Positions 17,912 to 26,260 of a stretch of DNA of 64,000 bases are shown piece by piece (the stretch's first letter is position 1; every line of letters begins with the position of its first letter). The notes beneath the pieces were generated by a model. That model was not told the DNA's origin and did not search any database. It worked only from the letters and a program-made list of their open reading frames with translations. The DNA is from Streptomyces atroolivaceus (lineage in GTDB: Bacteria; Actinomycetota; Actinomycetes; Streptomycetales; Streptomycetaceae). The translations under genes were made by a program, and so were the position numbers. Where the stretch lies: contig NZ_JNXG01000003.1 of the NCBI RefSeq assembly GCF_000717025.1, forward strand, positions 434,001 to 498,000, given 5' to 3'.

Positions 17912-18961
17912 TCAGTTGCTCCGGTACTTGGGCGCCGGGGGACCCGTGATCCCCGGCAGGCCCTCCGACAGCCACGCGCGGTACGACTTCATCCAGGGAC
18001 TGTTGTCACCGCCCTGGCGGTAGGCGACCAGCACGTGGTTGATCCTCGCCACCAGATCGTCGGCACCGAGCTTCGCGGCGACGCCGTAGTACTCGGTGGT
18101 GAACGGTCCGGCGCCCTTCAGCTCCACGGCCGGGTCCTGGGCGGCCTGGCCGGCCGCCAGGGCGTTGTCCGTGACCACCGCGTCGACCTCACCGAGCTGC
18201 AGCCGCACCAGGCAGTCCAGCTGGTTGGGGACGGTCAGCAGGTCCTCGTCCAGCTCGGTCTCGTCGTGCTCGTCCTTGTAGACCGCGCCGAAGGACTGCT
18301 CGTCGAGCGCGTCGTACGCGGTCGAGCCCTCCGCCGTGCACACCCGTTTGCCCTTCAGCGACTCGTCGTACCCGCTGATCGTAGATCCCTTTGGGGCCAG
18401 GACCTGCTGGCCGGCCTGGAAGTAGGCCGTGGAGAACGACACCTGGGTGGCACGCCTGCAGTTGATCGTCATCGTGCGCACGACCACGTCCACCTTGTCG
18501 TGCTCCAGTGCCGCGATGCGCTGGTTGGTGGGGATGGCACGGAAGATCACCGCTTGCGGGTCGCCGAGGATGTCCTTCGCGATGGCCCGCACCAGGTCGA
18601 TGTCGAAGCCTTCGAGCGTGCCGCCGGCCTCCGGATTCCGGTGGGGGTTCCGATAGCCCCACTGGAAGCTGTTCTGGTCCACACCGGCGATCAGCTTCCC
18701 GCGCTCCCTGATCTTCCGGATGCTCGGCCCGTCGGCGTCCGACGCCGGCAGGCTGGCCTCCGGGTCCACGCACTCCTCGGCCTCGGTGGGCACCGTGGAG
18801 GTCGTGCCATGGCCCGCGCTGTGCCCGCCGAACGTCCCGTCCCCGTGCGCCAGCGGCAGCAGGGTGAGCGAGGCGGTGACGGCACAGGCCACCGCCATGC
18901 CCGTCACGCCGCCCCAGCCGCGCAGTCCGCCGCGTGCGGCCCGGCTCCTCGCCCTCGTCAT
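17912..18961 (-). CDS. glnH: GlnH-type extracellular amino acid-binding sensor protein
   Basis: 349 residues. A basic N-terminus and one hydrophobic segment (GMAVACAVTASLTLLPLAHG) export it; the body is a family 3 solute-binding domain (IRKIRERGKLIAGVDQNSFQWGY, LEGFDIDLVRAIAKDILG, DKVDVVVRTMTINCRRATQV, VDAVVTDNALAAGQAA). In mycobacteria GlnH binds Asp, Glu or Gln and signals through GlnX to PknG. No ABC permease or ATPase is nearby, which fits a sensor and not a transporter. No convincing lipobox is present, so anchoring may be by the N-terminal helix. ATG 18961 follows GAGGGG at good spacing; a GTG at 18976 overlapping the glnX stop (GTGA) is an equal alternative. Confidence 0.88.
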   Translation of the reverse strand: MTRARSRAARGGLRGWGGVTGMAVACAVTASLTLLPLAHGDGTFGGHSAGHGTTSTVPTEAEECVDPEASLPASDADGPSIRKIRERGKLIAGVDQNSFQWGYRNPHRNPEAGGTLEGFDIDLVRAIAKDILGDPQAVIFRAIPTNQRIAALEHDKVDVVVRTMTINCRRATQVSFSTAYFQAGQQVLAPKGSTISGYDESLKGKRVCTAEGSTAYDALDEQSFGAVYKDEHDETELDEDLLTVPNQLDCLVRLQLGEVDAVVTDNALAAGQAAQDPAVELKGAGPFTTEYYGVAAKLGADDLVARINHVLVAYRQGGDNSPWMKSYRAWLSEGLPGITGPPAPKYRSN

Positions 18962-18972
18962 CCCTCGTCCCC

Positions 18973-20361
18973 TCACCGGTACTCCGAGAGCCTGCGGTTG
19001 ACCCCGGCGATCGCGGCGCCCGCGCCCAGGACGGCGAGGACGGCGGCCCCGGCCGGCAGCCCGCCCAGCGCCCTGCGCCCGTCCTCGGCCGCCACGTCGA
19101 AATCGTCCTGTTCGAGGGCGAGCGCCTGCTCCAGCGCGTCGTCGACCTTCTCGAAGGACTCACCCGTGGAGTCCTCCGCGCCGATGATCTGCTGGAGCGC
19201 GCTGTCGTACTCGCCCCGGTCGTCCGTCGCCCTGGCCTTCCTGTGGCGGTCCTGCCACTCGGACACGGTGTCGATGGCGACCGCCACCGGCTTGCTCCCC
19301 GTGTCGTCGTCGGCGAGCTTCTCCGCGCTCTCGAGCTGTGCGCCGAGGGCCTTCATGCCCGTGCTGTAGTCGGTCTCGTACTGGTCCCGTGTGCCGTCCG
19401 GGGTGAGGACCGCACCTCGGGCGACCAGCGTGAGGTTCTCGTTGGCGCGTGCCTTGAGGGAGTTGATCCGTGCCTTGTTGAGGACATCGAGGGACTCCTG
19501 CCCGTGCACCATCGCGCCGTGCAGCTCCGCCCTGGCCACCGTGTGTCCCACGGCCAGCCACAGCAGCACCACCGTGGCCGCGGCGGTCGCGGCGACCAGC
19601 CCGCGGTTGAACACACGGTTCGTCCTGCGGTAGTTGCGCCGCTGCATCCACACCAGCGCGGCCAGCGCCACGATCCCGACGCACAGCGAGAAGAAGGGCC
19701 ACCGCCGCGCGTCGGCCGAGTCGGTGCCGAGCCTGCCGGTCTCCGCCGCGTACAACCGCTCGGCCGCAGGCAGGAGTTCGGCTGTCATCTTCTGGTTGGC
19801 GTAGCGGAGGTAGGCGCCGCCCAGCGGCAGTCCCTGCCGGTTGTTGGCCCTGGCCCGCTCGATCAGCCCCGTGTACTCGGGGAGCAGCTCGCCCAGCGTG
19901 GTGATCTCCCGGTGCGACGAGGTCGAGGCGTCGGTGCTCGCCGCGGCCTTCACCAGCAGCCGCGAGGCCTCCTTGATGTCCGCCTCGTACCGGTCGTGGA
20001 CCGCCTTCGGCTCCTCCGTCCCGGCAAGGAAACCGCTCGCGGCCATCGTGTCGGCGTCGGCCAGCGAACGGTAGATGCTCGCGGCGTCCGCGCTCAGCGG
20101 CTGACTGCGCTCCACCACGTCATGGGCGGCCGAGGCCCGTCCGGAGATCTCCAGGTAGGTGACCGCTCCGAACACCACGACCAGGAGTGCCAGCGCGGCG
20201 CCGATGATCTGCAGCCTGCCCGGCTCGGTCGTGGCGGCGGCGCGCAGGCGCTCGACGGCCACGGACGGGACGCCACGGCGCTGCGCGGGCACGGCCGGGG
20301 GCGCGGACGACTGATCCGGCTCCGGCTCCCGCAGCGCGGTCCCGCTCGGCGGGTATGTCAC
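18973..20361 (-). CDS. glnX: GlnX-type four-span membrane sensor, first gene of PknG module
   Basis: 462 residues with four membrane spans: about 50-70 (LQIIGAALALLVVVFGAVTYL), 219-238, 255-277 and 430-453. Between spans 1 and 2 and between 3 and 4 lie two extracytoplasmic helical domains of about 150 residues each, the layout of mycobacterial GlnX, which relays amino acid binding by GlnH to PknG. A Pro-rich cytosolic N-terminus precedes span 1; a four-helix receptor-like sensor fold is likely. GTG start at 20361 has GGGGAGG upstream. It heads the operon, so the promoter should lie in 20362-20618. Confidence 0.88.
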   Translation of the reverse strand: MTYPPSGTALREPEPDQSSAPPAVPAQRRGVPSVAVERLRAAATTEPGRLQIIGAALALLVVVFGAVTYLEISGRASAAHDVVERSQPLSADAASIYRSLADADTMAASGFLAGTEEPKAVHDRYEADIKEASRLLVKAAASTDASTSSHREITTLGELLPEYTGLIERARANNRQGLPLGGAYLRYANQKMTAELLPAAERLYAAETGRLGTDSADARRWPFFSLCVGIVALAALVWMQRRNYRRTNRVFNRGLVAATAAATVVLLWLAVGHTVARAELHGAMVHGQESLDVLNKARINSLKARANENLTLVARGAVLTPDGTRDQYETDYSTGMKALGAQLESAEKLADDDTGSKPVAVAIDTVSEWQDRHRKARATDDRGEYDSALQQIIGAEDSTGESFEKVDDALEQALALEQDDFDVAAEDGRRALGGLPAGAAVLAVLGAGAAIAGVNRRLSEYR

Positions 20362-20618
20362 TTGACCTCCCCCTCGGTCACTGACGACGCCGGATCCCCC
20401 CGGCCGATCGGGGGACGACTGGTCCTGGCCAGAAGTATGCGCCCCCGGAACCCCCGGCCACCAGGAATGCCCGGATCCCGCGTCGTCCCCCGTATTCGAT
20501 CAGGACGAGCGCGGGCGATCAAGGCGGTTCGGCCGGGCAGGCCTCGGGCGCACCTCCGGTGGTCTGTCCCCCCATCATGAACACGTCCGGGACGTCTGAT
20601 CGGTTCCCTCACGCGAGA
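20362..20618 (-). other. Upstream region of the glnX-pknG operon
   Basis: Together with the csnK terminator this forms the 303-base gap between csnK and glnX. It must hold the promoter of the seven-gene signalling operon, reading leftwards. I see no clear -10/-35 pair or operator. Short open frames crossing it lack ribosome-binding sites and look non-coding. Confidence 0.4.
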
Positions 20619-20648
20619 GCGTCCCGTGGCGGCACCGCCACGGGACGC
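20619..20648 (-). terminator. Terminator of the csn operon
   Basis: Perfect 13-base arms GCGTCCCGTGGCG / CGCCACGGGACGC with loop GCAC, 16 bases after the csnK stop. A strong GC-rich hairpin without a T-run. It separates the csn operon from the glnX operon promoter. Confidence 0.85.
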
Positions 20649-20664
20649 CGACGCCGCGGAACCC

Positions 20665-21633
20665 TCAGGCGTACTGTGCCCGCAGCCTGTCGTGCACCTC
20701 GGGCGCGGCCCCCGTGTGGTCCAGACCCAGGAGCGCGGCGCCCAGCACCGGGGGAGCCGAGACCACCCGGATCACGGCCTTCGGCGCGCGGACGGCGAGG
20801 AGTCCGGCGATCCGGTCGTCCAGCGCCGGGTGACGGGCCGCCAGTACACCGCCGCCCAGCACCACGGGCACCTCCTCCTCCAGCAGGCCGAGCCGGGCCA
20901 GCGAGACCGAGGCCATCGCCACGACCTCGTCGCCGAGCCGGTCCACCAGATCGCGCGCGACGCGGTCCCCGGCCGCGCCGGTGGAGAAGAGCACCGGTGT
21001 CAGCTCGTGCCGGCGTCCGTACGGGATGTGTCCCAGGTGGAGTGCCTCGATCAGCGCGTACATCGAGTCGAGCCCGAAGTGCCCGGGCAACGTGCGTACC
21101 AGCTCGGTCGGTTCACCGCGGCCGTCCTCGGCCCGCGCCGCGAACCACATCGCCTCCTCCGCGAGCCCCGAACCGCCGCCCCAGTCACCGGACATCCGGC
21201 CGATCGCGGGGAAGCGGGCGGTGGCGCCGTCCGGCCGCATGCCGACACAGTTGATCCCCGCGCCGCAGACCACGGCCACGCCACGGGGCTCGTCGACCCC
21301 GGCACGCAGTATCGCGAAGGTGTCGTTGCGCACCTCGACCGTGCGGCCCCAGCCGCGGACGCGCAGCGCCTCCGCCAGCCCCTGCTCCTCGACCGGGAGA
21401 TCGGCGTTGGCGAGACAGGCCGACACGTGCCCGACACCGTCCGCCCCGGCTCGGGCCAGCGCGGGCAGGACCGCCTCCGCCAGCCCGTCCATGGCCGCGC
21501 CGACCCCGACGACGGGCGGCTGGAAGCCACCCCCGCGTGCGGTACCGAGAACCGTGCCGTCGGCGCCGATCACGGCCACGTCGGTCTTGCTGTTGCCCGC
21601 GTCGATCGCGAGCACGTGTGCGGTCAGGCCCAC
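20665..21633 (-). CDS. csnK: Amino-sugar kinase, BadF/BcrA (GlcNAc kinase-like) family
   Basis: 322 residues with the ASKHA ATPase fold: phosphate-1 loop AIDAGNSKTDVAV at the N-terminus, VRNDTFAILRAG, GAGINCVG, and the diagnostic SGDWGGGSGLAEEAM. This subfamily phosphorylates N-acetylglucosamine, glucosamine or their oligosaccharides in the cytosol. It is the last gene of the csn operon and starts at a GTG overlapping the csnH stop by 10 bases, with GGGAG upstream. Its product is the likely substrate of the CsnH phosphoglycosidase. The csn name rests on the gene order R-E-F-G-H-K, which matches the chitosan-oligosaccharide operon described in S. coelicolor. Confidence 0.85.
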   Translation of the reverse strand: MGLTAHVLAIDAGNSKTDVAVIGADGTVLGTARGGGFQPPVVGVGAAMDGLAEAVLPALARAGADGVGHVSACLANADLPVEEQGLAEALRVRGWGRTVEVRNDTFAILRAGVDEPRGVAVVCGAGINCVGMRPDGATARFPAIGRMSGDWGGGSGLAEEAMWFAARAEDGRGEPTELVRTLPGHFGLDSMYALIEALHLGHIPYGRRHELTPVLFSTGAAGDRVARDLVDRLGDEVVAMASVSLARLGLLEEEVPVVLGGGVLAARHPALDDRIAGLLAVRAPKAVIRVVSAPPVLGAALLGLDHTGAAPEVHDRLRAQYA

Positions 21634-22889
21634 GCCAGGTGCTCCCTGTTGTGCGCGATCAGCTTGTCCGTGAGCGCCTCGGCGTACTCGAACTGACCGG
21701 TCAGCGGGTGGGCCAGCAGTGCCTTGAAGACCCGGTCGCGGCCCCCGTGCAGGGCGGCTTCCAGGGCCAGGTCCTCGTAGGCGGTGACGTGCCCGATCAG
21801 CCCGGCGTACAGCGGGTCCAGCGCGGGCACGGCGAGCGGCGTCGCACCCGTGGAGTCGACCCTCGCCTGGACCTCGATCACCGCGTCGTCCGGCAGGAAG
21901 GGCAGCGTGCCCTTGTTGTACGTGTTGACCACCTGCACCGCGGAACCGCCCCCGCCGAGCAGCGAGGACGCCAGGTCCACGGCCGCCTCCGAGTAGAAGG
22001 CGCCGCCCCGCTTGCCCAGCAGCGCGGGCTTCTCGTCCAGCGCCGGGTCCCCGTACATCTCCAGGAGTTCCTTCTCCATGGCGGCGACCTCGGCGGCGCG
22101 GGACGGCTTCGTGCCGAGCTCCCTCACGACCTCGTCGTGCGCGTAGAAGTACCGCAGGTAGTACGAGGGGACCACGCCCAGGCGGTCGACGACCTGCCGG
22201 GGCATGCGAAGGTCGCCGGCGATCGCGTCGCCGTGCTCCGCGAGCAGCTTCGGCAGGACGTCCTCGCCGTCCGGCCCGCCCAGGCGCACGCCGAGCTCCC
22301 ACGTCAGGTGGTTGAGCCCCACGTGGTCGAGGTGCACCTCGGCGGGCGTCACGTCGAGCAGCGCGGCGAACTTGCGCTGGAAGCCGATCGCCACGTTGCA
22401 CAGTCCGACGGCCTTGTGCCCGGCCTGGAGCAGCGCCCGGGTGACGATCCCGACCGGATTGGTGAAGTCGATGATCCAGGCGTCGGGGTTGGCGCGGCGC
22501 ACCCGCTCCGCGATGTCGAGGACGACCGGCACCGTGCGCATGGCCTTGGCGAGACCGCCCGCCCCGGTGGTCTCCTGGCCGACGCAGCCGCACTCGAGCG
22601 GCCAGGTCTCGTCCTGGTTGCGGGCGGCCTGTCCGCCGACCCGGAGCTGGAGCAGCACCGCGTCGGCGCCGGCGACCCCGGCGTCCAGGTCCGAGGTGGT
22701 GACGATCCTCCCCGGGTGGCCCTGCTTGGCGAAGATCCGCCGTGCCAGGCCGCCGACCAGTTCCAGCCGGTCGGCGGCCGGGTCGACGAGCACGAGTTCC
22801 TCGACCGGCAGGGTGTCCCGCAGCCGCGCGAATCCGTCGATCAGTTCGGGGGTGTAGGTGGACCCGCCACCAACTACTGCGAGCTTCAT
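21624..22889 (-). CDS. csnH: 6-phospho-beta-glycosidase, glycoside hydrolase family 4
   Basis: 421 residues, standard GH4 length. N-terminal NAD-binding loop VVGGGSTYTPELI, TNPVGIV, the metal-ligand Cys in VGLCNVAIG and His in HVGLNHLTW are all present. GH4 enzymes need NAD and Mn and cleave by transient oxidation at C3 and elimination, acting on 6-phospho-glycosides in the cytosol. In this operon the likely substrate is a phosphorylated glucosamine oligosaccharide made by the neighbouring kinase after ABC uptake, because no PTS component is encoded here. ATG start at 22889; the permease gene ends 5 bases upstream. Confidence 0.9.
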   Translation of the reverse strand: MKLAVVGGGSTYTPELIDGFARLRDTLPVEELVLVDPAADRLELVGGLARRIFAKQGHPGRIVTTSDLDAGVAGADAVLLQLRVGGQAARNQDETWPLECGCVGQETTGAGGLAKAMRTVPVVLDIAERVRRANPDAWIIDFTNPVGIVTRALLQAGHKAVGLCNVAIGFQRKFAALLDVTPAEVHLDHVGLNHLTWELGVRLGGPDGEDVLPKLLAEHGDAIAGDLRMPRQVVDRLGVVPSYYLRYFYAHDEVVRELGTKPSRAAEVAAMEKELLEMYGDPALDEKPALLGKRGGAFYSEAAVDLASSLLGGGGSAVQVVNTYNKGTLPFLPDDAVIEVQARVDSTGATPLAVPALDPLYAGLIGHVTAYEDLALEAALHGGRDRVFKALLAHPLTGQFEYAEALTDKLIAHNREHLAWA

Positions 22890-22894
22890 GGATC

Positions 22895-23797
22895 TCAGCC
22901 CTTTACTCCGGTGAGGGTGACGCCTTCTACGAAGGCCTTCTGTGCGAAGAAGAACACGATGATGACCGGCGCCATGACGAGCAGCGTCGCGGCCATGGTC
23001 AGGTTCCAGTTGACCGCGTGGGCGCTCTTGAAGGATTCCAGGCCGTAGCTCAGCGTCCAGGCGCCCGGGTTCTGCGCGGCGTAGATCTGCGGGCCGAAGT
23101 AGTCGTTCCAGCAGTAGAAGAACTGGAAGAGCGCGACGGCCGCGATGCCCGGCTTCGCCATCGGTACGACGATCTTGAGCAGCGTGCGGAACTCACCGCA
23201 CCCGTCGACCTTCGCCGACTCGATGTACTCCTGCGGAATGGTGAGCAGGAACTGCCGCAGCAGGAAGATCGAGTAGGCGTCGCCGAACGCCATGGGGATG
23301 ATCAGCGGCCACAGGGAGCCCGAGAGGTGGAACTGCTGGGCCCACACCAGGTACATCGGGATGATGATGACCTGCGGCGGCAGCATCATCGTGGAGATGA
23401 CGAGGATCATCGCGGTACGCCGGCCACGGAAGCGGAACTTGGCCAGCGCGTAGGCGACCGGCACCGACGAGCACACGGTGAACACGGTGCCCAGCAGCGC
23501 GTACATCAGCGAGTTGCGCCACCAGCCGAGGAAACCCGGGGTGTCGAGGACGGCCGTGTAGTTCGACCAGTGCCAGGAGTCCGGCCACAGGTCACCGCTC
23601 ATCGCCTGTCCGTCGCTCATCACCGAGGTGAGGAAGACGAAGACGAACGGCAGGACGAAGAACAGGGCGAGTGCGACGGCCACGGAGTGGACCGCGATCC
23701 AGTGGAGGACGCGCCTGCGGCGGTGTCCGGCGGCGTCGGAGCCGCTCGACCGGCCGGGCACGGCGGCTTCCGGCCTGGTCAGGGTGGTGGTGGTCAT
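22895..23797 (-). CDS. csnG: Carbohydrate ABC transporter permease, MalG type
   Basis: 300 residues, six predicted spans (first VHSVAVALALFFVLPFVFVFL), and the EAA loop YIESAKVDGCGEFRTLLKIV that contacts the ATPase. It pairs with the MalF-type permease encoded just upstream (stop at 23799, one base before this start). No ATPase gene lies in the operon; such sugar systems in Streptomyces use the shared ATPase MsiK, encoded elsewhere (established for this group). Name by operon order. Confidence 0.9.
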   Translation of the reverse strand: MTTTTLTRPEAAVPGRSSGSDAAGHRRRRVLHWIAVHSVAVALALFFVLPFVFVFLTSVMSDGQAMSGDLWPDSWHWSNYTAVLDTPGFLGWWRNSLMYALLGTVFTVCSSVPVAYALAKFRFRGRRTAMILVISTMMLPPQVIIIPMYLVWAQQFHLSGSLWPLIIPMAFGDAYSIFLLRQFLLTIPQEYIESAKVDGCGEFRTLLKIVVPMAKPGIAAVALFQFFYCWNDYFGPQIYAAQNPGAWTLSYGLESFKSAHAVNWNLTMAATLLVMAPVIIVFFFAQKAFVEGVTLTGVKG

Positions 23798-23798
23798 C

Positions 23799-24797
23799 TC
23801 AGTCCTCCGCCGGGATGAGGCCGACGCTCTTGCGCATCAGCAGAAGGGTGACGGCCATGGCGATGGCGAAGAGCACGAGCGAGAGCACGCACGCGGCACC
23901 GGTGTTGAAGTTCTGGAAGCCCATCGAATAGACGAGCTGCGGCACCGTCAGCGTGGAGTGGTCCGGATACCCGGGCTGGATCACCGTGCCGGGACCGATG
24001 GAGACGCCCGAGGCGAGCTTCCCGGCGACGAGGGCCTGCGTGTAGTACTGCATCGTCTGTACGACGCCGGTGACGACGGCGAACAGCACGATCGGGGTGA
24101 TGGCGGGCCAGGTGACGTAGCGGAACTTCGTCCACGCGCCCGCGCCGTCCAGCTCGGCGGCCTCGTACTGCTCCTTCGGCACGTCCAGCAGCGAGGCCAT
24201 GAAGATGACCATCAGGTCGCCGATGCCCCACAGGGAGAGCATCACGAGCGAGGGCTTCGACCAGTCCGGGTCGTTGAACCAGCCCGGCCCCTGCAGGCCG
24301 ATCCACGACAGCATCTCGTTGACCGGTCCGGTGGACGGGTTGAGGAGGAAGACGAAGGCGACGGTGGCGGCGACCGGCGGGGCCAGGTACGGGATGTAGA
24401 AGGCCGTGCGGAACAGTCCGACCCCCGACTTGATCTTCGTGATCAGCAGGCCGATTCCGAGGCCGAACACCACGCGCAGGGCGACCATCACGACGACCAG
24501 CCACAGCGTGTTCCACAGTGCGGGGCCGAAGAGCGGCATCTGCTCCAGCACGTACCGCCAGTTCCTCAGCCCGACGAAGGTGGGCTCCTTGATCTGGTTG
24601 TAGTGCATGAAGGAGAAGTAGACGGTCGCGATCAGCGGGTACCCGAAGAAGACGGAGAAGCCGACCAGCCAGGGGGAGAGGAACCCCAGCGTGCGCAACC
24701 GCTGACGGTTCCGCTTGCGCCGCAGGGGGGAGTTGCGGGGGGCCGGTCCGGCCGCCCGCCCGGCGGACTTCGCCGAGGTGGAGAGGGACACTGCCAT
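23799..24797 (-). CDS. csnF: Carbohydrate ABC transporter permease, MalF type
   Basis: 332 residues with six predicted spans after a basic cytosolic N-terminus (RRKRNRQRLRTL). The EAA loop reads YEAAELDGAGAWTKFRYVTW. Partner of the MalG-type permease; together they form the channel for oligosaccharide uptake from the binding protein encoded 11 bases upstream. Start ATG 24797 chosen because it directly follows the binding-protein gene and is the first Met; the frame stays open further upstream but overlaps that gene. Confidence 0.9.
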   Translation of the reverse strand: MAVSLSTSAKSAGRAAGPAPRNSPLRRKRNRQRLRTLGFLSPWLVGFSVFFGYPLIATVYFSFMHYNQIKEPTFVGLRNWRYVLEQMPLFGPALWNTLWLVVVMVALRVVFGLGIGLLITKIKSGVGLFRTAFYIPYLAPPVAATVAFVFLLNPSTGPVNEMLSWIGLQGPGWFNDPDWSKPSLVMLSLWGIGDLMVIFMASLLDVPKEQYEAAELDGAGAWTKFRYVTWPAITPIVLFAVVTGVVQTMQYYTQALVAGKLASGVSIGPGTVIQPGYPDHSTLTVPQLVYSMGFQNFNTGAACVLSLVLFAIAMAVTLLLMRKSVGLIPAED

Positions 24798-24808
24798 GAC
24801 TCGGCTCC

Positions 24809-26149
24809 TCAGTTCTCCGACTGGACGTTGTCGGCGTCGATCTGTTCGTCGAGTTCCTTCAGGGCACGGTGCAGGTCCTTCGTCCTGCCCGCCTCGACGG
24901 AGTGCGAGAAGTCGCCGAACGAGGTGATGTACTGACCACCGTTGTTCGAGGGCGGAACGGCCTGGCTGTGCGGGTTCTGCGCGATCTCGATGAAGGCGCG
25001 GAAGGCCGGATCGGCGTCCAGGTCGGGCGATTCGAGCGCGTCGAACGTGGACGGCACGTTGTGGATCGCGTTGGCGAAGTGGACGACCGCCTCGGTGTCG
25101 ATCGTCAGGTACCTCACCAGCTCCCACGCCGCGTTCTGGTGCCGGCTGCTGTGCGCGATGCCGGCCACGGTGCCGGTCAGGTATCCGCGTCCGTAGGTGT
25201 CGGCCTGGTCGTCGGGGACCGGCAGCGGGGCGACCGCCCAGTCGAAGCCGGCCCCGGCCTCCTCCAGCATCAGCCCGCGCCACTCCCCGTCCAGGTGCAT
25301 GGCCAGCTTCCCGGTGAGGAAGGCGTTCTGGGACGACATCTCGTCACCGAAGCGGGCGCGGAGCCGCTCCAGGGCGGCGTATCCGCCCTGCGCGTCGCTG
25401 AGTTCGCGCAGGGTGGTGAAGAAGTCCTCGGTCCGGGGCTCGTCGGCGAGCTTCGCCTTGCCCTCGTCGTCGAAGTACTCCGGCCCCCACTGCGCGAACA
25501 TCCGGTCGGGGGAGTTCTGGTAGAGCTGGAAGTTCGGCATGAAGCCGGCGCGCTTCAGCGAGCCGTCCTCGTTCTTCTGCGTCAGCTTGACCGCGGCGGC
25601 CTTCATCTCGGACATGGTGCGCGGCGGCCGGGTGATGCCCGCCGCCTCGAAGACGTCCTTGTTGTAGTACATGCCGAAGGCGTCGGCGAGCAGGGGTGTC
25701 GCGCACTGGACGCCCTCGTACCGCGTGTAGTCCAGCAGGGTCTTGGGGAAGACCTCCGCCTTGTCGATCCCGCTCTTCTTCATGAAGGGGTCGAGATCCA
25801 CCCACATGCCCGACGAGCAGTACTGCCCGACGTTGTTGGTGGTGAAGGACGTGACGACGTCGGGTGCGTCGCCGCCCCCGGCGCGCAGGGCCTGGTTGAT
25901 CGTCTCGTCACTCACGTTGCCGGTGGGGACGACGTCGATGTTGGGGTGGAGCTTCTCGAACCGGGCGATGTTCTCGTTGATCGCCTCGACCTCGCCGGGG
26001 GCCGACCAGCCGTGCCAGAACTTCAGCGTGACCGGCTTCGTGGGGTCGTCGGTATTGCTTCCGGTACTCGGATTGGCGCACCCGGACAGCAGCAACACGG
26101 CTGCGCCGAGCGCCAGGGGCACGCGGGTGCGAATGCGCCGGAGCGCCAT
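24809..26149 (-). CDS. csnE: Sugar ABC transporter substrate-binding lipoprotein
   Basis: 446 residues. Lipoprotein signal MALRRIRTRVPLALGAAVLL followed by the lipobox LSGC, so the mature protein starts at the Cys and is tethered outside the membrane. The rest is a family 1 binding protein (VTLKFWHGWSAPGEVEAI, DAPDVVTSFTTNN, AFGMYYNKDVFEAAGI). It should capture chitosan-derived glucosamine oligosaccharides if the csn assignment is right. ATG 26149 has AAGGAAG upstream; the open frame extends further but without a good start. It is 111 bases from the repressor gene stop, close enough for a shared transcript. Confidence 0.9.
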   Translation of the reverse strand: MALRRIRTRVPLALGAAVLLLSGCANPSTGSNTDDPTKPVTLKFWHGWSAPGEVEAINENIARFEKLHPNIDVVPTGNVSDETINQALRAGGGDAPDVVTSFTTNNVGQYCSSGMWVDLDPFMKKSGIDKAEVFPKTLLDYTRYEGVQCATPLLADAFGMYYNKDVFEAAGITRPPRTMSEMKAAAVKLTQKNEDGSLKRAGFMPNFQLYQNSPDRMFAQWGPEYFDDEGKAKLADEPRTEDFFTTLRELSDAQGGYAALERLRARFGDEMSSQNAFLTGKLAMHLDGEWRGLMLEEAGAGFDWAVAPLPVPDDQADTYGRGYLTGTVAGIAHSSRHQNAAWELVRYLTIDTEAVVHFANAIHNVPSTFDALESPDLDADPAFRAFIEIAQNPHSQAVPPSNNGGQYITSFGDFSHSVEAGRTKDLHRALKELDEQIDADNVQSEN

Positions 26150-26260
26150 GGCGGACTTCCTTCGCGGGGAGGGGACGGGGGAGCGGGGGAGAGGCTCACG
26201 GGGCATGGGGGTGCCGTACGCACCGCCACGGACGGGCGGCACGGCAGGGAAGACGCGTGG

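Noticed and set aside
20362..20612. Leftward short open frame upstream of glnX
   Set aside because: No ribosome-binding site and Arg/Gly/Pro-rich translation; more likely the glnX leader.
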